This document shows, piece after piece, positions 1 through 5,265 of a stretch of 8,074 bases of DNA (position 1 is its first letter; every line of letters starts with the position of its first letter). Under the pieces are notes generated by a model. It was not told where the DNA came from. It made no database searches and worked only from the letters and a program-made list of their open reading frames with translations. The position numbers and the translations under genes are program-made. This DNA comes from a bacterium (GTDB taxonomy: Archaea; Thermoproteota; Nitrososphaeria; Nitrososphaerales; Nitrososphaeraceae): positions 1 to 8,074 of the forward strand of contig JACMIO010000168.1 in assembly GCA_014381105.1 (NCBI GenBank), in the 5' to 3' direction.

Positions 1-889
1 AAGTAGCACTGCCTATATGTGGTAACAACACGGTTTGTGGCAAGTGGATCAATGGATTAGATGTTGAAATTGGTTCATCTTCATACACATCCAATCCAAC
101 TCCAGCTATCTGTTTACCTTTAAGCGCTTTGATCAAATGCTGTTCATTTACGACTTTACCCCTTGAGGTATTTATGAGAAAAGCTGTCTTTTTCATTAGC
201 TTAATCTTTGACTCATCGATCATATGAAAACTTGATTTGTTTAGTGATACATGAATACAAACAAAATCGCTGCGTTGTAACAATTCTTCTAATGGAACAT
301 AAGAAATAGAAAGATCTAATTCGATTTTCTGGTTACGGCTATTACTATAGTAAAGAACCTCCATACCAAAACCTTTAGCCCGTTTTGCTACAAGCGTTCC
401 AATTTCTCCGAGACCAATTATTCCCAAAGTACTGCCATACACATCATACCCAAGAAAGAGATCAGGCGTCCATCCAAATTTCCAATTTCCCTTTCGTACA
501 TGACTGTCTGCATTAACAATATTTCTTGCCGCAGATAGAATTAGCGAAAATGTGAGATCAGCAGTGGTGTTAGCTAAAACGTTGGGTGTATTTGTGACTA
601 TGATTTTTCTTTTTTCAGCCTCTTTAATATCGACATGATCATATCCTACGCTATAGCAACTTATGACTCTAAGATTGGACCCTGCTGCATCCATTACGTT
701 TGAGTCAATATTATCACCTAACATGCACAATAATGCGTTCACATTCTTGACATTTTTGATCAAAACTTCCCTCTCAAGTACGTTCACTTCAGGATTCATA
801 TTGACTTGCAAATATTTTTTCAATATTGTTGGTCCTGGCTCTGGTATTTTTCTTGTAATGAACACCGAATATTTTTGAGGGTTATCCAT
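1..889 (-). CDS. gyaR: D-2-hydroxyacid dehydrogenase, glyoxylate/hydroxypyruvate reductase-like (3' end cut by window edge)
   Basis: NAD(P)-dependent reductase of the D-isomer-specific 2-hydroxyacid dehydrogenase family, cytoplasmic, probably interconverting glyoxylate or hydroxypyruvate with glycolate or glycerate. I translated the minus strand from the ATG at 887-889: 296 codons stay open to base 1. Visible landmarks are SVGYDHVDI (80-88) and VTNTPNVLANTTAD (98-111), the Rossmann motif GLGEIG (159-164), and the full catalytic triad Arg243 (NTSRGKVV), Glu272 (DVYEDEP) and His291 (PHIGSAT). YYSNSR (180-185) after the second strand, with no Asp there, leans towards NADP(H). Family members are about 315-335 residues, so only some 20-40 C-terminal residues are missing. 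It lies 76 bases downstream of the BASS transporter on the same strand. Substrate is not certain; the family and fold are. Confidence 0.93.
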   Translation of the reverse strand, partial: MDNPQKYSVFITRKIPEPGPTILKKYLQVNMNPEVNVLEREVLIKNVKNVNALLCMLGDNIDSNVMDAAGSNLRVISCYSVGYDHVDIKEAEKRKIIVTNTPNVLANTTADLTFSLILSAARNIVNADSHVRKGNWKFGWTPDLFLGYDVYGSTLGIIGLGEIGTLVAKRAKGFGMEVLYYSNSRNQKIELDLSISYVPLEELLQRSDFVCIHVSLNKSSFHMIDESKIKLMKKTAFLINTSRGKVVNEQHLIKALKGKQIAGVGLDVYEDEPISTSNPLIHLPQTVLLPHIGSAT

Positions 890-913
890 TAAGTAATTGA
901 GGTTTCTAAATTG

Positions 914-930
914 GGTTATTAATATGATAT
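914..930 (-). promoter_or_regulatory. Possible TATA-type promoter of the dehydrogenase gene
   Basis: On the minus strand the sequence reads as overlapping CATAT/ATCAT units followed by TTAATA, about 25-40 bases before the ATG at 889. This is the usual place for an archaeal TATA box with a very short leader. The core sequence is AT-rich but not a perfect consensus, and no ribosome binding site is evident before the ATG. Confidence 0.35.
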
Positions 931-935
931 GATAT

Positions 936-959
936 GAATTCCATTTTATCTTGGAATTT
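936..959. repeat. Inverted repeat between transporter and dehydrogenase genes
   Basis: AATTCCA (937-943) and TGGAATT (952-958) form a perfect 7-base-pair stem with an 8-base loop; a G-T pair could add one more step. It lies 7 bases beyond the transporter stop and just upstream of the dehydrogenase TATA region. It could be a weak terminator or processing hairpin for the transporter mRNA, or an operator dyad for the dehydrogenase. There is no T-run after it on the minus strand, which argues against a simple terminator. Confidence 0.35.
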
Positions 960-965
960 CGTTAC

Positions 966-1904
966 TCAATTACTACTAATCTTTACCTTTCTTGAAAATA
1001 ATACCTTTAACAAAATAATTCCCATGTAGTATGGTATATTATAAAATGCAGCAAGTGCTGCTACTTGGGAACCAAAAAATTGTTGTGCAAAAACAGTTAC
1101 CAGGATGTTGTTTACGTAGCTCATGACAATAAGCCCTGAAATTTTGTATCTTATTGAAGAGTCTCTATTAATGAAATACAACATGAAATAACCTGTAATC
1201 GCAAATACTACAAATAATAAGATAGCAATTACAGTTGTAAAAATAACAAAAGACGATTCAAAATAAAAATAAATTGAAAAGTTTGAAAATATTGCAAAGT
1301 TAATCATATCCATTAAAATAATTGATAAGGGCAATGAACTCTTCTTAATTTCCGTTGCTAACTTGGGTAAATATTTTTTTATGAATCCACTGGTTACTAA
1401 AGGAAAAACTAGAGATACGACGAGCAACAAGATCATATCAAAAATCGGAATAGAGAATTCAGTATTAAAAAGTACATATACCAACATAGGTAATATGAAT
1501 GGAACGGCAAGTGATGTGACAATTACCATTCCTACAATAATAGAAAGTTTTCCTCCAACATAATTGGTAACAAATGGAGCTCCAAGTCCTGTAGAAATTC
1601 CAGATAATAAAAGTACTGAAAGTGCATGTTTTGGACTCACCTGACTAGTAACAAGATACATTGTTACTGGTATGACAACCACTTTCATAATTGACAGAAT
1701 AAACAACAATTTAGGTTTCTTGAAAGTTGACACAAGATCTTGGAATTCTAGTTGGATAAGATTCAGAAACAACAATATTCCGAGAATCACCAGAATGTAT
1801 GGAGAAAAGAGCTCTCCTATAGAAGGGATCAAGATACCAAAGATAGTTGAGAGAAGAATCGAAATTGAAAGTGCTAGAAGGACTTTAGTATCATAGCTGA
1901 TCAA
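966..1904 (-). CDS. BASS/SBF-family (bile acid:sodium symporter-like) membrane transporter
   Basis: Integral membrane protein of 312 residues with about nine or ten hydrophobic helices, the size and topology of the BASS/SBF superfamily. That family carries organic anions (bile acids, pyruvate, glycolate, ketopantoate), usually with sodium. Family-like stretches are the first helices (8-50), the LEF..L turn (52-57), GISTGLGAPFVTNYVGG (102-118) in the first crossing region, and SYVNNILVTVFAQQF (262-276) in the second, where Asn265/Asn266 sit at a likely ion-binding crossing. No Cys is present, which argues against the arsenite exporter Acr3. The start is TTG at 1902-1904; the only nearby ATG (1908-1910) is followed at once by TAG. 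Downstream lies a glyoxylate-reductase-like gene, so a small 2-oxo or 2-hydroxy acid is a reasonable guess for the substrate. Family call is good; substrate unknown. Confidence 0.8.
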   Translation of the reverse strand: MISYDTKVLLALSISILLSTIFGILIPSIGELFSPYILVILGILLFLNLIQLEFQDLVSTFKKPKLLFILSIMKVVVIPVTMYLVTSQVSPKHALSVLLLSGISTGLGAPFVTNYVGGKLSIIVGMVIVTSLAVPFILPMLVYVLFNTEFSIPIFDMILLLVVSLVFPLVTSGFIKKYLPKLATEIKKSSLPLSIILMDMINFAIFSNFSIYFYFESSFVIFTTVIAILLFVVFAITGYFMLYFINRDSSIRYKISGLIVMSYVNNILVTVFAQQFFGSQVAALAAFYNIPYYMGIILLKVLFSRKVKISSN

Positions 1905-1930
1905 CTACATTGATAGACTATTTCATTACA

Positions 1931-1942
1931 ATAAATATTTAT
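1931..1942. promoter_or_regulatory. Palindromic TATA box upstream of the BASS gene
   Basis: ATAAATATTTAT is a perfect 12-base palindrome placed 27-38 bases before the TTG start at 1904 on the minus strand, which is the right position for a TATA box giving an almost leaderless transcript. Being symmetric it could also direct plus-strand transcription, which would give the gene at 2048 a leader of about 80-90 bases, but that gene has its own nearer AT-rich box. Confidence 0.45.
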
Positions 1943-2014
1943 CAATTCATCATGAAGTAGAATGGTTGGAAATGATATGTCTATAATGGTACATATTGAC
2001 CAGACCCATTATGA

Positions 2015-2026
2015 AATAATAAATAT
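2015..2026 (+). promoter_or_regulatory. Possible TATA box of the exported PCD-like gene
   Basis: AATAATAAATAT lies 22-33 bases before the GTG start at 2048. That spacing would give a leaderless or near-leaderless mRNA, in keeping with the lack of a Shine-Dalgarno sequence there. Confidence 0.4.
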
Positions 2027-2047
2027 CACATCAGAATAGTAATTATT

Positions 2048-2539
2048 GTGAAGAAGTGGGCTATTATAATGATAAATATATTGTTACTCATTATAGTGAC
2101 GTTAAGTTATACACCAGTGCTAGGACAGACTCAAGAAACCGCATCTAATAATACAATGGTTACTTCTGCCAATAGTTCATTCATTAAAGATGCTCTTGAC
2201 TCGGTTCATAATGAAACGATTCCTCGTTATGTTAAACTCTCAGAAGAGGAGATAAATGAAGCATTAAAGGATCTACCAGGGTGGACTATACTAGACGGAA
2301 AGGTGCAGAAGACCTTCAACTTTGTTGATTTTCCCACTTTATTTGAATTTATGTACAAAGTAGCCGACGTTTCCCAAAAATTGAATCATCATCCAAACAT
2401 GACATCAACTTGGAATTCTTTGACATTGGATTATGATACTTGGAGTTTAGGACATGTAATTTCCAATCTCGATGTTAAGGCAGCTCAGAATGTAGAAAAA
2501 ACATATCAAGATGGCAATTATGTAGAAACTGAAAGTTGA
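2048..2539 (+). CDS. Exported or membrane-anchored pterin-4a-carbinolamine dehydratase-like protein
   Basis: 163 residues, GTG start. Residues 1-26 form a signal peptide or anchor: Lys2-Lys3, a hydrophobic core at about 5-19 and a possible cleavage near VLG/Q (26/27); there is no lipobox Cys. A Ser/Thr/Asn-rich linker (27-60) follows, and the exported part has four N-x-S/T sequons (Asn34, 42, 55, 117) and no Cys. Residues 63-156 match the PCD/DCoH fold: LSEEEI, LPGW, KTFNF and the family hallmark KLNHHP (111-116). Classical PCD dehydrates 4a-hydroxytetrahydropterin in the cytoplasm, with a Glu and three His around the site. Aligned to the mammalian enzyme from memory, the first two His are kept (114, 115), but the Glu four residues before is Gln110 and the third His is Trp132. 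It may be a weak dehydratase or a non-catalytic pterin- or protein-binding protein. No operon partner is clear. Confidence 0.85.
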   Translation: MKKWAIIMINILLLIIVTLSYTPVLGQTQETASNNTMVTSANSSFIKDALDSVHNETIPRYVKLSEEEINEALKDLPGWTILDGKVQKTFNFVDFPTLFEFMYKVADVSQKLNHHPNMTSTWNSLTLDYDTWSLGHVISNLDVKAAQNVEKTYQDGNYVETES

Positions 2540-2703
2540 TTGTTTTGATGATAAGAGTACAGCATAAAGATATAGTGTAAATAATAATTTATCGCCTATC
2601 GGTAAGTTTGCCATTTTATACGTGAAAATTTCATATAGTCTACTAGGATCTACACGATCACCTTCGCTAATTCTAATAAGACCAGATTTGTGTCATCTAA
2701 TGT
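2540..2703. other. Gap between PCD-like gene and Cys-rich gene
   Basis: 164 AT-rich bases. I see no tRNA and no strong terminator hairpin. A 29-codon frame from a GTG at 2622 reaches 2711 but has no recognisable product. The best promoter guess for the next gene is TAATTCTAATAA near 2668-2679, some 25-36 bases before the ATG at 2704. Confidence 0.4.
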
Positions 2704-2919
2704 ATGTTTAATAGGGAATCTTGCAGAGGATGTGGCTTTTGTTTGACTCCTTTCGCCACCTGTAATATTTGCCAAGAATATGTTTCATGGATATGTTGTA
2801 AATGTGATAGAATTGAGGACTGTATTCATAGCCATAACTACTGCAGAATTTCATTGAGAAAAAAAATAGAACCAGATTTGTTTAGATCATTTTTGTTTGA
2901 GGCGCTGATTAGAAAATGA
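2704..2919 (+). CDS. Small cysteine-rich, probably zinc-binding protein
   Basis: 71 residues with ten Cys and one HxH: Cys7, 10, 13 (CxxCxxC), Cys20 and 23 (CxxC), Cys31, 32, 34 (CCxC), Cys40, His42/His44 and Cys47, all in the first 47 residues, followed by a basic and then hydrophobic tail (RKKIEPDLFRSFLFEALIRK). The knuckle-like pairs suggest one or two zinc sites, as in small zinc-ribbon or RING-like proteins; an iron-sulfur site is less likely given the crowding. ATG at 2704 is preceded in frame by TAA, so the start is fixed. Its stop overlaps the start of the next gene in ATGA, so the two are probably made together. I do not recognise a named family. Confidence 0.72.
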   Translation: MFNRESCRGCGFCLTPFATCNICQEYVSWICCKCDRIEDCIHSHNYCRISLRKKIEPDLFRSFLFEALIRK

Positions 2920-3170
2920 AAACATCTGAATTGGAAAAAATGAGTCTATTAAAATCAATTCCTAGAGAAATGGAGAGCAAAGCAGAAGAGCCGGCATATT
3001 GTATAGAATATTTGGATCAACCCTTTTATAGAGACTTGAAAGACATGGTAGGAAAACAAATTAGCTCATGTGAAAGATTACTCATTAATACAAAAGATAT
3101 TTATAAAAGAAACGTTATCCAAAGGGAAACACTAATTTTGAAATTAGTATTAGAGCTGTTGGAATATTGA
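2916..3170 (+). CDS. Hypothetical small helical protein, coupled to the Cys-rich protein
   Basis: 84 residues, charged and probably mostly helical, with one segment RDLKDMVGKQISSCERLLINTKDIYKRNVIQRETLILKLVLELLEY (39-84) that could form a helical pair with a leucine-rich C-terminus. There are two Cys (29 and 52) and no membrane segment or signal peptide. Its ATG overlaps the stop of the Cys-rich gene by 4 bases (ATGA), which favours translational coupling and a shared task or complex. Function unknown. Confidence 0.6.
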   Translation: MKTSELEKMSLLKSIPREMESKAEEPAYCIEYLDQPFYRDLKDMVGKQISSCERLLINTKDIYKRNVIQRETLILKLVLELLEY

Positions 3171-3186
3171 CCAAAGAAATTATAGT

Positions 3187-3203
3187 AAAAAAATTATTAT
3201 ACT
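3187..3203 (+). promoter_or_regulatory. Possible TATA box of the SixA-like gene
   Basis: An A-run followed by TTATTATACT ends about 29 bases before the TTG start at 3232. Spacing fits a near-leaderless archaeal transcript. The 61-base gap after the previous stop also suggests that this gene has its own promoter. Confidence 0.4.
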
Positions 3204-3231
3204 TCCTCAACATGATTAATACATAGTTTCC

Positions 3232-3744
3232 TTGAATAAAAGTAATAAGCTATTATTAATACTTCGTCACGCAAAATCAAGTTGGGAATCTGCAGAATTA
3301 TCAGATCATGATAGACCTCTAAATAATAGAGGTAAACGAGATGCTCCTAGGATGGGTAGAAAGCTATTGAAGGAAGGAATAGTCCCGCATCTAATAATAA
3401 GCTCTTCAGCAGTAAGAGCCCAATCTACTGCAAAGAAAGTTGCCAGGGCTTGTAAATATGAAGAGGAAATATTGATTGATTCCACTCTTTACGGTTCAGG
3501 ACATTCGGAGTATCTTAATGTATTGATAAATCAGGATGATAGGCACGACATAATAATGTTAGTTGGACACAATCCTATTTCAGAACATCTAGTCGAGGTA
3601 TTAACAGGAGAAATCGTTACAATGCCTACATGTGCGGTTGCGTGCATAAGACTGCCGATCAGATCATGGAGACAGATAATCGTTAAGACGAAAGGTGAAT
3701 TGCTTAATCTATGGCGTCCAAATGAATTAAGACCTGATGAATGA
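3232..3744 (+). CDS. sixA: SixA-type histidine phosphatase
   Basis: 170 residues, cytoplasmic, histidine (RHG) phosphatase superfamily, SixA branch: phosphate is removed through a phospho-His intermediate; SixA itself acts on phosphohistidine of signalling or phosphotransfer proteins. Visible are the RHAKSSW signature (Arg12, nucleophile His13), DRPLNNRGKRDAP (28-39), the second active-site Arg62 in SSAVRAQSTA, the second His113 in VGHNP, and the MPTCAVACI strand (131-139) typical of SixA. Length is normal for the branch. TTG at 3232 is the only practical start: an in-frame TAA lies five codons upstream. There is no phosphotransfer protein in the window to name as substrate. SixA-like genes are often found near polyphosphate genes (ppx, CHAD), and a ppx operon lies 0.8 kb away on the other strand, so a phospho-ester or polyphosphate-linked target is possible. 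Confidence 0.9.
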   Translation: MNKSNKLLLILRHAKSSWESAELSDHDRPLNNRGKRDAPRMGRKLLKEGIVPHLIISSSAVRAQSTAKKVARACKYEEEILIDSTLYGSGHSEYLNVLINQDDRHDIIMLVGHNPISEHLVEVLTGEIVTMPTCAVACIRLPIRSWRQIIVKTKGELLNLWRPNELRPDE

Positions 3745-3772
3745 TATAGATTTGAAGGCAAGTCACTTAACG

Positions 3773-3812
3773 ATGATTGTTTGAATCATTTTACTAAAAG
3801 TGGTTAGTAAAA
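3773..3812. terminator. Tandem hairpins in the convergent gap, candidate bidirectional terminator
   Basis: Two perfect stems follow the SixA stop. ATGATT/AATCAT (3773-3778 with 3784-3789, 5-base loop) is followed directly by TTTT. TTTTACTAA/TTAGTAAAA (3789-3797 with 3804-3812) is a 9-base-pair stem with a 6-base loop. The two share base 3789. On the minus strand, transcription from the 88-residue gene ends into the same block, first crossing TTTTT. Placement between convergent genes and the A/T flanks fit a two-way terminator. Confidence 0.55.
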
Positions 3813-3862
3813 AGAGATAGAATTCATCAGTTGCAAGTTGAACATTCACATTATTTTTTGTA

Positions 3863-4129
3863 TTATGTCTTTTTTCCAGTCTCTATGAATTTGAGTATGG
3901 TGTTAAGATCATTTTCTATTTTTTTCATTTGAGTTTGTATATGCGATATTTCCGATTCAATTCCTTTAATTGACTTTGAGATTTTCTTTACTTTCTTAAA
4001 TTTGATTTCGGGCTTTGATTCTTTATTTGAAGGAGAATCCGGTCTTGTACCATTAGATTTCTTGTTTTTTAATCGTGTTGAAACCTCTTTGGAATCAGTT
4101 GAATTATTCTTGATTTTTTTACTTGACAT
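3863..4129 (-). CDS. Small Lys/Ser-rich protein with C-terminal helical (coiled-coil-like) segment
   Basis: 88 residues. The first ~40 are low-complexity, rich in Lys, Ser, Asn and Pro (disordered, basic); residues 44-83 (VKKISKSIKGIESEISHIQT onward) carry hydrophobic residues at heptad-like spacing and probably form an amphipathic helix or coiled coil. No Cys, signal peptide or membrane helix. Start ATG at 4129 is preceded on the minus strand by an AT-rich box (GATAAATC, and GAATAAATAG 10 bases further), suitable for a short-leader transcript. A basic tail plus oligomerising helix could bind nucleic acid, but no family is recognised. An opposite-strand open frame covers much of the gene; its composition looks like a shadow. 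Confidence 0.6.
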   Translation of the reverse strand: MSSKKIKNNSTDSKEVSTRLKNKKSNGTRPDSPSNKESKPEIKFKKVKKISKSIKGIESEISHIQTQMKKIENDLNTILKFIETGKKT

Positions 4130-4194
4130 TAGAAACTATGATTTATCAAACTATTTATTCTTTGGTCAGTTACTTAGCACTCTTTTTGTAGATA

Positions 4195-4206
4195 TTTTTT
4201 AATATT
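4195..4206 (+). promoter_or_regulatory. Possible TATA box for the small plus-strand gene
   Basis: TTTTTTAATATT, 19-30 bases before the TTG at 4225, reads like an archaeal TATA element giving a leaderless transcript. A small inverted repeat, GGTT-AAC-AACC (4212-4222), lies between it and the start. Confidence 0.35.
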
Positions 4207-4224
4207 CTAGGGGTTAACAACCAT

Positions 4225-4353
4225 TTGAGTTATTCAGATTTTCCAGATGAGGTCAAAGAGCGAATTCCTTCGCTTGATAGTGTTCTTTGTCCGGCCTCAC
4301 CATGTCACAAAATAAATAATTCCATTAATTTCTATCAATCTACTTACAAATAA
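4225..4353 (+). CDS. Probable small protein, 42 residues
   Basis: A TTG-initiated frame starting (M)SYSDFPDEVKERIPSLD and ending NNSINFYQSTYK before TAA. Composition is protein-like: an acidic/basic helical N-terminal half (DEVKERI), then LCPASPCHK with two Cys (22 and 27), then a polar tail. The frame is open upstream only to a TAG at 4189, and TTG is the only conventional start before the ordered part; the genome uses TTG freely elsewhere. A TATA-like stretch lies at the right distance. Competing readings of the same DNA are a 22-codon ATG frame at 4247-4315 and a nested hairpin at 4248-4299 that could mean an RNA instead. No family recognised; existence moderately likely. Confidence 0.4.
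   Translation: MSYSDFPDEVKERIPSLDSVLCPASPCHKINNSINFYQSTYK
4248..4299. ncRNA. Nested hairpin, possible structured RNA element
   Basis: Three perfect stems lie in order, one inside the other: TGAGG/CCTCA (4248-4252 with 4295-4299), CAAAG/CTTTG (4254-4258 with 4285-4289) and AGCGAA/TTCGCT (4259-4264 with 4269-4274) closed by a TTCC loop. The 3' side has bulges of 10 and 5 bases. Sixteen base pairs within 52 bases, in an AT-rich gap with a locally higher GC content, is more than casual. It could be a small RNA, an mRNA structure in the small gene that overlaps it, or chance. No known RNA family fits clearly, and the strand is undecided. Confidence 0.3.
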
Positions 4354-4417
4354 ATTACTTTCTAGACATTTTACATTAACTTCAGAATGAATTATTATCC
4401 AACTATGTTTAAGGTAG

Positions 4418-4497
4418 AAAAAAATTGAAAGGTTAAAACTCATCCATTTACCATTGGTAGATTTGTGCTACCCTTATGATTTTCCGGACATATCGGA
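4418..4497 (-). terminator. Candidate terminator of the ppx-kinase operon
   Basis: After the last kinase stop, the minus strand has two short hairpins (TCCG/CGGA at 4483-4497; GGTAG/CTACC at 4456-4472, which competes with the TACCA/TGGTA dyad at 4449-4459) and then a run of seven T (4418-4424). Archaeal terminators depend mainly on T-runs, so the T7 is the more telling part; the hairpins are short. Confidence 0.3.
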
Positions 4498-4524
4498 TTA
4501 CTTGAGATTTAATAGACTCCACTA

Positions 4525-5265
4525 TTAGTAATTCTGTAGATTTTGCAGATAGGCATCAATCCTTTTTTGAAGATCCCCGTTTATTTCGCTTATAGATCTA
4601 TTACCATTTATTGAAATTATGTTGTATCGTTTTTGCATTAGCTTAAATTCTTTTCTTAATAATTTTTGATACATTACGAATGATTCTAGCATGTTATCTG
4701 ATAGTCTAAGATCAGTACCTGATTCATAATAATCCAAGTAGGAATTCTTTTTGAATACCCTATGTACTAGTTCATTTGGATCAACATCTAGATAAAATAC
4801 TATATCTGGTCTCAAAGCAAAACCATAGAGATTTCTAGACCATGAGCTACTTATACCTCGCACGGCTTCCCTTGCCATAAGTGTATAAATGTATCTGTCA
4901 GAAAGAACAATGTATCCTGCTCTTAAACCAGGAATGATTTTATTCTCTAATTGATCGGCAAAATCTGCCGCATAAAATAAACTTATGGTCTTTCTTCCTA
5001 GAACAAAATTTCTTTTTGCTTCTAATATACCTTGACCTATTAATTCAGAACGTCTTAACCCGGCGTTTAAAACTGCATGACCGTCAGCTTCAAGTTTTGA
5101 TGATAATAATTCAATTTGTGTACTTCTGCCCGAAGCGTCAGGACCTTCTATTACAATAAATCTCCCTTTAATTTCGATATCTTCCAAATAGGGAATAGCA
5201 TGTCCGTAAAATATTGCTTTTCTCAGCTTCTTACCTTTTAACGATTTTATTGTTCTATAACTCAT
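4525..5265 (-). CDS. Thymidylate-kinase-fold protein with altered Walker A (Arg for Lys)
   Basis: 246 residues, P-loop NMP-kinase fold, paralogue of the kinase just upstream. The core starts at about residue 33 (KGRFIVIEG); the first 30 residues are an added basic N-terminus. Walker A reads GPDASGRST (41-49): the phosphate-binding Lys is Arg47. The DRY motif (SDRYIYT, 122-128), YAADFADQLE (98-107) and the YYESGTDLRLSD segment (179-190) match the paralogue, so the fold is intact. The REPGG-type dTMP-binding motif of true thymidylate kinases is not seen. The ATG overlaps the preceding stop by 4 bases (ATGA), so the two should be made in similar amounts, fitting a heterodimer in which this is a regulatory or weakly active subunit. 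As I recall, GRST-type Walker A variants recur in relatives, so the change may be a stable subfamily trait rather than decay. Confidence 0.82.
   Translation of the reverse strand: MSYRTIKSLKGKKLRKAIFYGHAIPYLEDIEIKGRFIVIEGPDASGRSTQIELLSSKLEADGHAVLNAGLRRSELIGQGILEAKRNFVLGRKTISLFYAADFADQLENKIIPGLRAGYIVLSDRYIYTLMAREAVRGISSSWSRNLYGFALRPDIVFYLDVDPNELVHRVFKKNSYLDYYESGTDLRLSDNMLESFVMYQKLLRKEFKLMQKRYNIISINGNRSISEINGDLQKRIDAYLQNLQNY

Larger units (their letters stand above)
4130..4524. other. Intergenic region of 395 bases
   Basis: It lies between the start of the 88-residue gene and the end of the kinase operon, both on the minus strand. It holds the minus-strand promoter of the 88-residue gene (about 4140-4160), a plus-strand TATA-like stretch (4195-4206), a likely 42-codon plus-strand gene (4225-4353), a nested hairpin overlapping it (4248-4299), and minus-strand hairpins plus a T-run (4418-4497) that may end the operon. 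No tRNA or insertion-sequence end is visible. Confidence 0.6.

Noticed and set aside
663..878. Plus-strand open frame inside the dehydrogenase gene
   Set aside because: It lies antisense to a gene with a full set of catalytic motifs and its product shows no family features.
1363..1896. Two plus-strand open frames inside the transporter gene
   Set aside because: Antisense shadows of a hydrophobic gene; no recognisable domains and no promoter or start signal.
966..1904. Acr3-type arsenite exporter
   Set aside because: The protein contains no Cys, whereas Acr3 depends on a conserved one, and there are no arsenic genes nearby.
2546..2551. TGATGA resembling box C of a C/D RNA
   Set aside because: No D, D' or C' boxes at suitable spacing follow it.
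2683..2881. Repeat of accagatttgt at 2683 and 2871
   Set aside because: An 11-base match is expected several times by chance in 8 kb, and the flanks do not match.
3531..3761. Minus-strand frame across the 3' part of the SixA gene
   Set aside because: Antisense to the conserved GHNP and MPT strands of SixA; no features of its own.
4002..4202. Plus-strand frame of 66 codons across the 88-residue gene
   Set aside because: It looks like an antisense copy of the low-complexity Lys/Ser region; the minus frame has the better start and promoter.
4248..4315. H/ACA guide RNA reading of the nested hairpin (ACA at 4307-4309)
   Set aside because: The loops are on one side only, so no guide pocket of the usual shape and no clear kink-turn motif; kept only as a possible structured element.
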